From contig NZ_FRCX01000003.1 of assembly GCF_900143065.1 (NCBI RefSeq), positions 310,001-374,000 on the forward strand: 64,000 nt of DNA, read 5' to 3'. The number at the start of each line of letters is the position of its first letter. Within the stretch, counting starts at the first letter, position 1. Of this stretch, positions 46,335-55,784 are shown in pieces. The stretch is from Duganella sacchari (lineage in GTDB: Bacteria; Pseudomonadota; Gammaproteobacteria; Burkholderiales; Burkholderiaceae_D). The notes beneath the pieces are model-generated. The model did not search any database. It saw nothing but the letters and a program-made list of their open reading frames with translations, and was not told the DNA's origin. Position numbers and translations under genes: made by a program.

Positions 46335-48239
46335 CTACTGCGTCATCAAGCCCTTGATCACGCGTACCGGCGCGCTGCCGTAGCTGAGGAATTGCTCGTG
46401 GAATTCCTTCAGGTTGAACTTCGCGCCCAACTGCTGCTTGCGTTGCTCGCGCAGTTCCATGATCTCGCTATAGCCGCTGAAGTAGCTGGTCAGCTGCACC
46501 GACGATACCTGCACCCGATGCCATTTCTCCAGCGCTTCACTGCGCGTCTGGAATGCCTGGCGCGTCAGCAGGTCAATCGCCTGCTCTTCCGTCATGCCCA
46601 GCACGTGCACGCTGTAATCGAGGATGGTGTTGGTGACGCTGCGCAGATTCCACTTCGAATACATCAGCCACATCTCGGGCGCGTTGTCGCCGTAGCCGGA
46701 TTCCAGCATCATGCGTTCGCCATACACCGCCCAGCCTTCCACCATCGCGCCATTGCCGAAGATGGACTTCACAATCGATGGCGAACGGTTGGCATACACC
46801 AGCTGCGCGTAGTGGCCAGGAATCGCTTCGTGGATATTCAGGATCTGCAAGATCCAGTAATTGTATTCGCGCAGGCTGCTCTCGGCCGCTTCCGGCGTCG
46901 CGCCATCCAGCGGCGTCACGTTGTAGTAGGTGCGGTCCTGTGGACGATAGGGACCCGGCGCGTCAATGCTGGCGCCCGCCACACCCGCTGCATACGCCGG
47001 CGTCGCGCGCACCTCCAGCGGCTTCTTCGGATCCAGCGTCAGCAGGTTGTGGCTGATGACCCAGTCCTGCAGCGTTGGAATCTGGCGCTTGATCTCGTTG
47101 ACGAAATCCTCACGCGCCACGTGGCGCGCCGACAGCTTGTCGATCACCATGCCGATCTTGGCAAAGCGGTCAGTCGGCTTGGCGGTGCTGCCCATGGTCT
47201 TGTCCCACAGCTCGTCGGACAGCTTGTCCATATTGGTCAGCAGTTCTTCACGTGCCGTCAGTGCTTTCTGATAGGTCTGCTCGGCCGTGCTGGCCGACTG
47301 CACATCGAATGCAAACTTCTGCTCATACAGCTCTTTGCCCAGACGGAAGGTGCGACGGCCTTTGGTGTCCATCTGCTTGTCCATTTCGGTCAGGAACGCG
47401 ACATAGCTATCAACTGCGGTCAGCGCCGCATTCACGCGCTGGGTGTAGAGCTGCTTTTCCACCGGCGTCAGGATCGACGCTTGCGCCACCTTGTCCACTT
47501 CCGCCAGCAGGGTTTGCACGCCGGGCGCCTGCGCAATGGCCAGGCGGGTATGTTCGCGCGTCGGGTTGACGATGTTGACGCGCGCCGCGTCGTAGTAGGC
47601 TGGAATGCTGGCGATGCGCTTGAGCAGCGTGCGCAGACGCTGTGGCTGCGCGGCATACTCGGTATTCAGAATCAGATCGATAGGACCGGCCACGTTGTAG
47701 CTGGCCGGGTTCCATTCCCATTCACGCAAGGTGGTCAGGCGGAAGCGGTCGCTGTCCAGCTTGTTGATCAACAGGCCGAGGTCGGTACGCTGTTTGGCCG
47801 ACAGCTTGCCGGCGTTGACGGCCGCGAACTTGGTTTTCCATTCATCAATGAAGGCCAGCTCCTTGACTTGTTCCGCCTTGTCGAGCACGGTCAGGGTGGC
47901 GGCGGTGTCGTACTTGCCGGCGTAGATTGCACTTTCCGAATCGATGCGCCACAGCGCGTTGAGGAATTGGTTGCTGAGGTTGTCGAACTGGCGGTCTTGC
48001 CAGCGTTCCGCAGCAACCTTCAGTGCGGGAACGGCCGCCGCTGCGGCAACCGCTTTGGTCTTGCCGCTGGACTTGGCTGATGCCTTGCCCTTGCTGCTGC
48101 TCTTGGTGGATTTGGATTTACTGGTCGTGCCGCTCTTCTTGCTGGCAGCGGCTTTGTGGTGGTGCGTTGCGGCACCGGCTGGCGCGGCGGCCAGAGCCGC
48201 CATCAACGCAGCCAGTGCAAGTTTTGTCTTAATCATCAT
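46335..48239 (-). CDS. DUF885 family metallopeptidase-like protein, exported
   Basis: 634 residues. A signal peptide (KTKLALAALMAALAAAPAGAA) is followed by a lysine/serine-rich low-complexity linker of about 45 residues. The DUF885 domain then runs to the end; NIHEAIPGHYAQ is the HExxxGH-type zinc-site motif and the Glu of MVEGWAVYGERMMLESG is the likely third ligand region. Members are zinc-peptidase-like, but substrates are largely unknown. The start is ATG 48239 or the adjacent 48236 (MMIKTK), with AAGG upstream; an in-frame extension to 48275 is open but precedes the signal peptide. Gene is monocistronic, 73 bases after the SNF2 gene stop on the same strand. Confidence 0.88.
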   Translation of the reverse strand: MMIKTKLALAALMAALAAAPAGAATHHHKAAASKKSGTTSKSKSTKSSSKGKASAKSSGKTKAVAAAAAVPALKVAAERWQDRQFDNLSNQFLNALWRIDSESAIYAGKYDTAATLTVLDKAEQVKELAFIDEWKTKFAAVNAGKLSAKQRTDLGLLINKLDSDRFRLTTLREWEWNPASYNVAGPIDLILNTEYAAQPQRLRTLLKRIASIPAYYDAARVNIVNPTREHTRLAIAQAPGVQTLLAEVDKVAQASILTPVEKQLYTQRVNAALTAVDSYVAFLTEMDKQMDTKGRRTFRLGKELYEQKFAFDVQSASTAEQTYQKALTAREELLTNMDKLSDELWDKTMGSTAKPTDRFAKIGMVIDKLSARHVAREDFVNEIKRQIPTLQDWVISHNLLTLDPKKPLEVRATPAYAAGVAGASIDAPGPYRPQDRTYYNVTPLDGATPEAAESSLREYNYWILQILNIHEAIPGHYAQLVYANRSPSIVKSIFGNGAMVEGWAVYGERMMLESGYGDNAPEMWLMYSKWNLRSVTNTILDYSVHVLGMTEEQAIDLLTRQAFQTRSEALEKWHRVQVSSVQLTSYFSGYSEIMELREQRKQQLGAKFNLKEFHEQFLSYGSAPVRVIKGLMTQ

Positions 48240-48312
48240 ATGCAGCCTTGTATCAGAAGCGGAGGAGATTATCACTAATCTGCTCGCTTGAGAGCGTTCG
48301 ATACAAGCCGAA

Positions 48313-51300
48313 TTATTTTTTCAGACCCTCTTGCAGCATCGCTAACATCTCACCGGCGGACATGCGGCCGCTGACATCGCTGCCCTCCAGCAGGCTGTCT
48401 GCCAGGTCGCGTTTGTGCTGGTGCAGATCAACGATACCCTCCTCGATGGTATGGCGCGCCACCAGGCGATAGATGGTCACCGGCCGCAACTGGCCCATGC
48501 GGTGGGCACGGTCCGAGGCCTGGTCTTCCACGGCCGGATTCCACCACGGGTCCATGTGGATCACGTAGTCGGCCGCCGTCAGGTTGATGCCGACGCCGCC
48601 CGCTTTCAGCGAGATCAGGAAGACGTCACCCTGGCCTGCCTGGAAGGCGTCCACCCGCTTCTTGCGGTCCGCCATCGAGGTCGAGCCATCCAGGTACTGA
48701 TAGCTGACGCCCTGTGCATCCAGATGCTCGCGTATCAGCGACAGGTGGTCGACGAACTGGCTGAACACCAGCACCTTGTGCTTGTTGTCCAGCAGGTTCT
48801 CCAGCAGATGCGCGAAGGCCGCCAGCTTGCTGCTGGCCAGCTTCAGATCCGGCGCCACCAGGTTCGGATTGCAGCAGGCACGGCGCAGCTTCATGATCTC
48901 CGCCAGGATCTGCATGGATTTCTTCTCGGCCGGTCCTTCAACCGCTTCCAGCTTTTCCAGCGCGGCGCGGCGCAGCGATTCGTACAGCGCCGTTTCATCG
49001 GCCGACAAATCGACTTCCAGCGTGATCTCGGTGCGTGATGGCAGCTCGGTCAACACCTGGGTCTTGGTACGGCGCAGGATGAACGGCTGGATCAGGCGGC
49101 GCAGGCGTTTGCGGGCGCCCAGTTCGGCGCGATGGTCCTGCGGTTTTTCAATTGGCGCCGCAAAGCGCAGATTGAATTGCTCGATGCTGCCCAGCAGGCC
49201 CGGATTGATGAAGCGGAACAGGTTCCACAGCTCGCCCAGGTGATTTTCCAGCGGCGTGCCGGTGACGGCAATGCGGAAGTCACCCTTCAGCGCCATCACG
49301 GCGGCGGAGCGTTTGGTCGCAGCATTCTTGATGGCCTGCGCTTCGTCGAGCACGATGGTATTCCACTGGACCTTGGCGAACAGGCTGGATTCCAGTTGCA
49401 GCAAGCCATAGCTGGTCACCACCACATCGTAAGCATGCAGGTTGCCCAGCATCTCCGCACGGTCGCCGGCGCCGAACAGCTGCATATTCAGCGTCGGCGC
49501 AAAGCGTGCCGCTTCGCTCAGCCAGTTCATGCAGACCGAGGTCGGGGCGATCACCAGCGTTGGTCCCTGCGGCGCGCGTGCCAGCATCAGCGCCAGCGCC
49601 TGCAGTGTTTTACCGAGGCCCATGTCGTCGGCCAGGCAAGCGCCTACGCCCCAATGCGCCAGGCGCGACAGCCAGTTGTAGCCATCCAGCTGATAATCGC
49701 GCAGTTCCGCCTGCAGTGTGCTTGGCAGCTGCGGCGTGAAGGTCTCCTGCTCCTGCATGCGCGACAGGTGTTCCTTCCACAGCTTGTCGGATTTGAGGCC
49801 GCCGACGTCGTCGGCCAGTTCTTCCAGTGCGAACGAGGCCAGCGGATGCACGCGCACGCCGTCCGCCGTGATTTCGCCGTAGGCCGAGACTTCCTGCAGG
49901 CGGCGGTACAGCTCTTCCGTCAACGCCATGTAGCGGTTTTCGCCGAGTTCGACGAAGCGGCCATGGCTCTTCTCCATCATCTCCAGCAGGGTGCGCAGGT
50001 CGATCACTTTGCCTTCATCGACTTGCAGCTCGCCGCTGGCGGCAAACCAGTCCTTATTGCTCTTGATGGCGAGGCGCAGCTGCTTGGTTTCGACCTTGCT
50101 GGTGACACGGAAGCTCTCGCCTTCCGGCCAGGCGATGACGATGCTGGCGGGGTCCAGTGCCTGCAGTTCCACCAGCAGCTGCAGGCACAGGGCCGGCTGG
50201 CCCAGCAGCCATTCGCCGTGGTCGTGTTCTGCCGATTCCAGCACCGGGCACTTCGCGATCAGGTCGCGCTCGGCATCGCGTTCGTCGATCAGCTTGCGGC
50301 GCGCTTGCACCGGCTTGCCGCCGATGTCGGCGATCACGCTGTCGGCGCCGTCGCCGGGCTTGTAGTACGCGCCATTGACCAGCGGGCGCACCAGTATCTG
50401 CATCTTCAAGCCGTGCTGGTATGGCAGCAGGTGCAGATGGAGGCGCATGTCAGCTGCCATCTGCTGCATATCCGGCGCGTCGCCGCCAATTTCCGATTGC
50501 ACCGTCACCATCGACGAGATGGCGCTGATCGCCGACAGCACCTGCTGCTCCGCGTGCGAAGGCACGTTGAGCGCATCGCCCACAATCGCGGCGATGCGGC
50601 GGTGCTCATCGAGGATGTTGACCACGCGCAGGCGGGTCGGCGTCTCCTTGGTGATGACGACGTTGGAGCTATCGTCCGGAATCGGCGGCTGCAGGCGCAG
50701 CTCCAGATTGCCGGGGCTTTTTTTGATCAGCAGTTCCGGCTCGCCGGCCAGCATCTCGACGCGCATGTCCGGCACGTCTGCCCAGAACAGCAGCGGATGG
50801 CCGACCAGCGTTGGCGCTGCGCGCTGCGGATCGATTTCGTAGGTCAGGCCGGTGGACTGATAGCCACGGTGCGCGACCGTGATGGCTTCCGATGCACGGA
50901 TGTCCTGCGGCGTGAGGAAGTCGAACTGCTCGGTTTCAAAGCGCAGGCGCTTCAGGCCGACGGCGCGGCCCTTGCTCCACAAGCCACGCGCATCGCGCTT
51001 CTGCTCGACCGGCGAAATATCGGTCAGGCCATTGCGGTTATCGTAGGTCAGCAGCCAGACTAGCCGCGTGCTGCCCGGCGCTTCCGCCGATACGGGCTGC
51101 TGCAGGTTGATGAGCGCCGTGAGCTGGCGCTGCCAGCCTTCCTGGCGCTCGAACCAGGTAGTCAGATCGGGGAAGCCGAGGCGCGAGCGCAGCGCCTGCG
51201 CGTGCGTCTGCATGCCGGTATCGCCCATGTGGCCCAGCAGCGCTGCGGCCTGCCCTGCAATGAACAGATAGCCGGTGCGTTCCGCGGTCCTTGCCAGTTC

Positions 51301-52470
51301 CTGCAACTGCTCCTTACGTTCCTGCAGCTGCGGCATGGAGAGCCAGAAGTACAGCAGGAACTGGAACATCTGCGTTTGCAGGCCCGGTTCCCATGCCAGT
51401 GTGGACACCGTATCCACCTGCATGACGCCAGCGCGGATCTGGCGCAGCATGTCGATCTGCTGGTGCACCGCGCTGTCGTGGTTCTTCGGCAGCTTGACGG
51501 CGATTTCAAGATAGGCCTCGGCCGATTTCAAATGCTTGGGATCACCGCTGCGCAGTGCCGACAGCAGGTACAGATGTCCGCCCATGCCAGTGAACAGCTG
51601 CTTGCGTTTGCCCGTATCGCGGCGCAGGGTTTTCAGTGCAGCGTCAAAGCCGATAATGGCGGCGCTGGTGGCGCCACGCAGCAGCACAACGATGCTGGCG
51701 AGGTACTGGCTTTGTGCGCCGATGGTTTTTTCCAGATAGCGCTTGGCGTCATCGAGACGGCCGCATAGCAGCGCATCTTCCGCCATCGCCATGCGCAGTT
51801 CCGGATTGATTTCTCCACGGCGCCGCTGCATATGCATTTCGCAGTATTCGCGCAGCACCGGTGCGGTCAGTGGTTCATGCTGGGCGTTCTGCATCAGCAC
51901 CGCCAGCACATCGTCCTGCAGCAGCGGATGCACCAGCGCGATCATGCCCGCTTCAAACGGACGGCCAAGAATATCGACCACCGGGTGCAGCTGTGCCGCC
52001 TCGTAGCTGCCCAGGCAGAAGGTCAGCACCGGCTGGATCTGCTGTGGCGTCTGGCCGCGCAGCAGGCCCATGCGCAGACGCGCCATGCCGGCGCGGTAGC
52101 TGCGCGGCTCCATGCTGTTCCAGGTCTGGCGCATCGGCACCAGCTCCGCATAGGCGGCGCACAGGTCCTCCATCGCGTGGGTACCGATGGCCGAGCGGAT
52201 CGCCGGCCAGCGCAGTTTGGGATTGCAGACAAAGCCGCGCCCCGTCACCACGCTGACAAAGGCCAGGCGTTCCAGCTTGGACAGCGCGTCGTCCAGGGTG
52301 GCGACGGTGTAGGGGGCGCCATCATCGTTGTACTCGATGCGCGCATGGACCAGATGATCGAGGATCAGCGTGCGGCCGGCCGGCTCGCCAATCAGCGCGA
52401 GCAGGGCCAGGATGGTTTTTTCGTTGAAGGGCAGCGCGTCGAATTCGGCGAGCAGCTTGGGATCGGTCAT
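48313..52470 (-). CDS. SNF2-family ATPase with long N-terminal region
   Basis: A 1385-residue Swi2/Snf2 ATPase. The first 900 or so residues have no recognised domain beyond a helical, probably TPR-like section (residues about 170-440), and appear to be the family's bacterial-specific scaffold. The motor has motif I ACLADDMGLGKTLQALAL (about 940), box II VLDEAQAIKNAATKRSA (about 1042), VTGTPLENHLGELWNLFRF, HelC LVFSQFVDHLSLIREHL (about 1230) and motif VI QASDRAHRMGQLRPVTIYRL. DEAQ replaces the DESH of the paralogue at 16541. It should translocate on double-stranded DNA to remodel bound proteins. The peptidase gene ends 7 bases upstream on the same strand. Confidence 0.88.
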   Translation of the reverse strand: MTDPKLLAEFDALPFNEKTILALLALIGEPAGRTLILDHLVHARIEYNDDGAPYTVATLDDALSKLERLAFVSVVTGRGFVCNPKLRWPAIRSAIGTHAMEDLCAAYAELVPMRQTWNSMEPRSYRAGMARLRMGLLRGQTPQQIQPVLTFCLGSYEAAQLHPVVDILGRPFEAGMIALVHPLLQDDVLAVLMQNAQHEPLTAPVLREYCEMHMQRRRGEINPELRMAMAEDALLCGRLDDAKRYLEKTIGAQSQYLASIVVLLRGATSAAIIGFDAALKTLRRDTGKRKQLFTGMGGHLYLLSALRSGDPKHLKSAEAYLEIAVKLPKNHDSAVHQQIDMLRQIRAGVMQVDTVSTLAWEPGLQTQMFQFLLYFWLSMPQLQERKEQLQELARTAERTGYLFIAGQAAALLGHMGDTGMQTHAQALRSRLGFPDLTTWFERQEGWQRQLTALINLQQPVSAEAPGSTRLVWLLTYDNRNGLTDISPVEQKRDARGLWSKGRAVGLKRLRFETEQFDFLTPQDIRASEAITVAHRGYQSTGLTYEIDPQRAAPTLVGHPLLFWADVPDMRVEMLAGEPELLIKKSPGNLELRLQPPIPDDSSNVVITKETPTRLRVVNILDEHRRIAAIVGDALNVPSHAEQQVLSAISAISSMVTVQSEIGGDAPDMQQMAADMRLHLHLLPYQHGLKMQILVRPLVNGAYYKPGDGADSVIADIGGKPVQARRKLIDERDAERDLIAKCPVLESAEHDHGEWLLGQPALCLQLLVELQALDPASIVIAWPEGESFRVTSKVETKQLRLAIKSNKDWFAASGELQVDEGKVIDLRTLLEMMEKSHGRFVELGENRYMALTEELYRRLQEVSAYGEITADGVRVHPLASFALEELADDVGGLKSDKLWKEHLSRMQEQETFTPQLPSTLQAELRDYQLDGYNWLSRLAHWGVGACLADDMGLGKTLQALALMLARAPQGPTLVIAPTSVCMNWLSEAARFAPTLNMQLFGAGDRAEMLGNLHAYDVVVTSYGLLQLESSLFAKVQWNTIVLDEAQAIKNAATKRSAAVMALKGDFRIAVTGTPLENHLGELWNLFRFINPGLLGSIEQFNLRFAAPIEKPQDHRAELGARKRLRRLIQPFILRRTKTQVLTELPSRTEITLEVDLSADETALYESLRRAALEKLEAVEGPAEKKSMQILAEIMKLRRACCNPNLVAPDLKLASSKLAAFAHLLENLLDNKHKVLVFSQFVDHLSLIREHLDAQGVSYQYLDGSTSMADRKKRVDAFQAGQGDVFLISLKAGGVGINLTAADYVIHMDPWWNPAVEDQASDRAHRMGQLRPVTIYRLVARHTIEEGIVDLHQHKRDLADSLLEGSDVSGRMSAGEMLAMLQEGLKK

Positions 52471-52477
52471 GCGTTAT

Positions 52478-54391
52478 TCAGGCTTTCAAGCCAAAGATGT
52501 TTTGATAAAAGTGGAGTTCCGCTTCCAGCGTGCGGATGATGTTTTCCGCTTTACGGAAGCCGTGGCCTTCGCCTTCGAGCGCCACGTATTCCACCGGGAT
52601 GCCGCGCTGCCTGAGCGCGTCAACCATCATTTCGGACTGCTGCGGCGGCACCACCTTGTCGTCCAGTCCCTGGAAGAAAATCATCGGGCGCGAGAGCTTG
52701 TCGGTGTGGTTGATCGGCGAACGTTGCTGGTAGACGGCGTCCGCCTGGGCTTTCGGCGCGATCAGGTACTCATTGTAGTGCGATTCGAATTTGTGCGAAT
52801 CCTGGTCCAGTCCTTTGAGGTCGGACACGCCGTAGTAGCTGGCGCCGGCCTTGAACACATCGTGGAAGGTCAACGCACACAAGGTCGTCAGGCCACCGGC
52901 GCTGCTGCCGCGGATGATGAGGCGGTCGCCATCGGCGAGGCCGCGCGCCACCAGCGCCCTGGCGCCCTCCACGCAGTCTTCGACGTCGATGATGCCCCAT
53001 TGGCCCTTGAGCAGGTCGCGGTAGGCGCGGCCAAAGCCGGTGCTGCCGCCGTAATTCACATCCAGCACGCCGAAGCCGCGGCTGGTCCAGTACTGGGTCT
53101 TCAGGTTCAGCGTGTTGACCGTCATGCCGGTCGGGCCGCCGTGGCCGATCACGATGACGGGCGGTTTGCTGCCTGCTGGCGCCTGCACGTCCTTGTTGCG
53201 CGGCGGGTAGTAGAACGCGTGCGAGGTGCGGCCATTGGCGCTGGCGTAGCTGATGCTGGTCGGGATCGACAGGTTGGCTTCGTCCGGCAGGTCTTCAATC
53301 GACTGCGCGAGGATTTCCACGCCATCCTCCGTGAAGTCGATGCGCGCCAGTTCCATCGGAATGGTCGGACTGCCGGCCAGCATGGCGATGTAGCCGGGAC
53401 CGACGCGCAGCTCGCGGATTTCCTCGTAGGGATTGGCGATGCATTCCAGCTTGCCGCTGCCGGGCAGCAGGCGCGCCAGGCGGCTGACGCCATGGTCGAT
53501 GTAGGTGCAGATGATTTCGCTGGCCGAGCGGAAGCCATACATGCTGTTGCCGAAGGTCCAGTGCGGTGTGGCGAATTCGGCTTGCATCGGGCACAGGCCT
53601 TCGGTGCGCTGGCGATCGCGGCACAGGCGGTACAGATTCCACCAGCCGCTGCGGTCGGAGACGAAGTGCAGCAGGTTGTCGGGCGACCATTCCGGCTGGC
53701 AGATGGATTCCTCGGCGCCGCCGGCGATGCCCACCGGCGCAGCCAGCGTGCCGTCCGGGTTGAAATCGGCCAGCCACAGCGTGGTGCCCTGCCACGGCAT
53801 GCGCGGATGGTCCCAGCTCAGCCAGGCCAGCGAACGGCCGTCCGGCGACAGGCGTGGCGACGAGTAGAAATCCGCGCCCTGCACCAGCACCGTCTCGGCG
53901 CCGCTGTCGAGATCGATCGCGCAGACCGTATTGCCGGGCTGCGCGTGGGCGTCGTCGCCATGCAGCTCGCGCACCGCAATCAGCCGGCCGCGCGTGCGGT
54001 CCACGGCGAAATCGGCAAAACGCTGCTGGCCCGGCTGCGTCACGGCGACCGGCGTCTCGCCAGCGCGCATGCGGTAGACGCCGTTATCCTTGAAATGCGT
54101 GAAATACACCGTCTCGCCGTCGACCGTGTAGGCGCCGCCGCCGTATTCATGGACGCGCGAGCGCACATTGAACGGCGCCGCCGTCAGCTCCTCCGTGGTC
54201 ACGCCGTGATGGCGCAGCAGGGTATTGCGGCCCGCCTCCGCTGCGCGGCCGGCCAGCCAGAAAATATCGCTGCCATCCGTGCCGCCCACCATCAGCGCGG
54301 ACATCGGCACCGCGCCGGCCGCCACGCGCTCGGCGCTGATGGTCGAGGTCCAGCTGCCGTACGGGGCGATGGCGGATGCTTGAGAGGTCAT
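52478..54391 (-). CDS. S9 family prolyl-oligopeptidase-type peptidase
   Basis: 637 residues. A beta-propeller-like N-terminal half (LSPDGRSLAWLSWDHPRMPW, WSPDNLLHFVSDRSG repeats) precedes the alpha/beta hydrolase domain. Nucleophile Ser is in IIRGSSAGGLTTL, Asp in GLDDKVVPPQQSE and His in EGEGHGFRKAE. VIGHGGPTGMTVNTLNL and YGGSTGFGRAYRDLL are S9C-like. No signal peptide is evident at the chosen start MTSQASAIAPYGSW (54391), so it is probably cytoplasmic; 37 upstream codons are open but look non-coding. Typical substrates are acylated or N-blocked peptides, but the specificity cannot be read here. Confidence 0.92.
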   Translation of the reverse strand: MTSQASAIAPYGSWTSTISAERVAAGAVPMSALMVGGTDGSDIFWLAGRAAEAGRNTLLRHHGVTTEELTAAPFNVRSRVHEYGGGAYTVDGETVYFTHFKDNGVYRMRAGETPVAVTQPGQQRFADFAVDRTRGRLIAVRELHGDDAHAQPGNTVCAIDLDSGAETVLVQGADFYSSPRLSPDGRSLAWLSWDHPRMPWQGTTLWLADFNPDGTLAAPVGIAGGAEESICQPEWSPDNLLHFVSDRSGWWNLYRLCRDRQRTEGLCPMQAEFATPHWTFGNSMYGFRSASEIICTYIDHGVSRLARLLPGSGKLECIANPYEEIRELRVGPGYIAMLAGSPTIPMELARIDFTEDGVEILAQSIEDLPDEANLSIPTSISYASANGRTSHAFYYPPRNKDVQAPAGSKPPVIVIGHGGPTGMTVNTLNLKTQYWTSRGFGVLDVNYGGSTGFGRAYRDLLKGQWGIIDVEDCVEGARALVARGLADGDRLIIRGSSAGGLTTLCALTFHDVFKAGASYYGVSDLKGLDQDSHKFESHYNEYLIAPKAQADAVYQQRSPINHTDKLSRPMIFFQGLDDKVVPPQQSEMMVDALRQRGIPVEYVALEGEGHGFRKAENIIRTLEAELHFYQNIFGLKA

Positions 54392-54460
54392 AAAACGGCT
54401 CCAAAAAGGGTCAAGGCACGGTGCTACGCATGATAGAGAAAGCCCGCGAAATCTTCCAGC

Positions 54461-54537
54461 AAAACCGGGGTCCAAAACCGGGGTCAGTTCTTGCAATCGC
54501 ATACGAGCTCATGTTGGATTGCAAGAACTGACCCCGG
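54461..54537. repeat. Long perfect inverted repeat (REP/MITE-like) between convergent units
   Basis: A 21-base arm (54478-54498) is repeated exactly in inverse at 54517-54537 across an 18-base loop. It is preceded by a second partial copy of its beginning (AAAACCGGGGTC at 54461-54472 and again at 54474-54485). The core CCGGGGTCAGTTCTTGC ends like other REP-type motifs rich in GGGGTC. It lies in the divergent peptidase-hemE gap. No T-run follows, so it is not a typical intrinsic terminator. Confidence 0.75.
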
Positions 54538-54610
54538 ATTAAGTGCTTAAAGGCGGAAAATCGGCTTGGGATGCGATAATAGCTGCTTTGAATGCCCTAT
54601 ATTGCCTTCC

Positions 54611-55696
54611 ATGCCACAATTTGCTCCGCTGAAGAATGACACCTTCCTGCGCGCGTTGCTGCGCCAGCCCACTGACTACACGCCTGTGTGGCTGATGCGC
54701 CAGGCTGGGCGATATCTGCCGGAATACCGCGCCACCCGCGCCAAAGCCGGCTCTTTCATGGGCCTGGCCACCAATCCGGACTACGCCACCGAGGTCACGA
54801 TCCAGCCACTGGACCGCTTCCCGCTGGATGCCGCGATCCTGTTCTCGGACATCCTGACGGTGCCGGACGCCATGGGCCTGGGCCTGCATTTTGTCGAAGG
54901 CGAAGGGCCGAAATTCGAGCGTCCGCTGAAGACCGAGGCTGATGTGCACGCGTTGCGCATGCCGCCACCAGGTTCGCTGGATTATGTGTTCAATGCCGTG
55001 ACCCAGATCCGCACCGAGCTCAACGGCCGTGTGCCGCTGATCGGTTTCTCCGGCAGCCCGTGGACGCTGGCCTGCTATATGGTGGAGGGCGAGGGTTCGC
55101 GCGAGTTCCACACCATCAAGAAGATGCTGTACAACCGCCCTGACCTGATGCGCCATATCCTGGACATCAACGCCAAATCGGTGGCCGAGTACCTGAACGC
55201 CCAGATCGACGCCGGCGCCCAGGCCGTGATGATTTTCGACTCGTGGGGCGGGGCGCTGGCCGACGGCGCCTACCAGGAGTTTTCGCTCAAGTATATGCAG
55301 CAGGTGGTGTCGCTGCTCAAGCGCGAAAAAGACGGCGTCAAGATTCCCGCGATCGTCTTCACCAAGGGCGGCGGCCACTGGATCGAGCAGATTGCCGAGA
55401 TCGGCGCCGATGCGCTGGGCCTGGACTGGACCGCCAATCTGTCGCTGGCCCGCAAGCTGGTCGGCCACAAGGTCGCCCTGCAAGGCAATCTGGACCCGGC
55501 CATCCTGTTTGCCAGCCCGGAACAGATCACGGCGGAAGTCCACAAGGTGCTGGACGCCTTCGGCAAGCCGGACGCCCATGGCAGCGGTCACGTCTTCAAC
55601 CTGGGTCACGGTATTTCGCAATTCACCCCGCCTGAGAGTGTGGCGGCCATGGTGGAAGCGGTGCACAGCTACAGCAAGGCGCTGCGCGCCGCCTGA
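54611..55696 (+). CDS. hemE: Uroporphyrinogen decarboxylase
   Basis: 361 residues. The signatures [16 protein letters not shown] near the N-terminus and [21 protein letters not shown] in the middle are diagnostic, with [15 protein letters not shown] and [14 protein letters not shown] near the end. It decarboxylates uroporphyrinogen III to coproporphyrinogen III in haem synthesis. ATG 54611 ([10 protein letters not shown]) matches family N-termini although the frame is open from 54566. A strong intrinsic terminator follows. Confidence 0.97.
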   Translation: MPQFAPLKNDTFLRALLRQPTDYTPVWLMRQAGRYLPEYRATRAKAGSFMGLATNPDYATEVTIQPLDRFPLDAAILFSDILTVPDAMGLGLHFVEGEGPKFERPLKTEADVHALRMPPPGSLDYVFNAVTQIRTELNGRVPLIGFSGSPWTLACYMVEGEGSREFHTIKKMLYNRPDLMRHILDINAKSVAEYLNAQIDAGAQAVMIFDSWGGALADGAYQEFSLKYMQQVVSLLKREKDGVKIPAIVFTKGGGHWIEQIAEIGADALGLDWTANLSLARKLVGHKVALQGNLDPAILFASPEQITAEVHKVLDAFGKPDAHGSGHVFNLGHGISQFTPPESVAAMVEAVHSYSKALRAA

Positions 55697-55705
55697 GTTG
55701 TCTGG

Positions 55706-55754
55706 AAAAACCCCCATCGGCCTGGGCGTGTGCCCGGTGCCGATGGGGGTTTTT
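55706..55754 (+). terminator. Intrinsic terminator after hemE
   Basis: CCCCCATCGGC (55711-55721) pairs with GCCGATGGGGG (55739-55749), flanked by AAAAA on the left and TTTTT on the right, so it may work in both directions. Confidence 0.9.
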
Positions 55755-55784
55755 CATTGGTGCGAACGGACTAGTCATAGCGAC

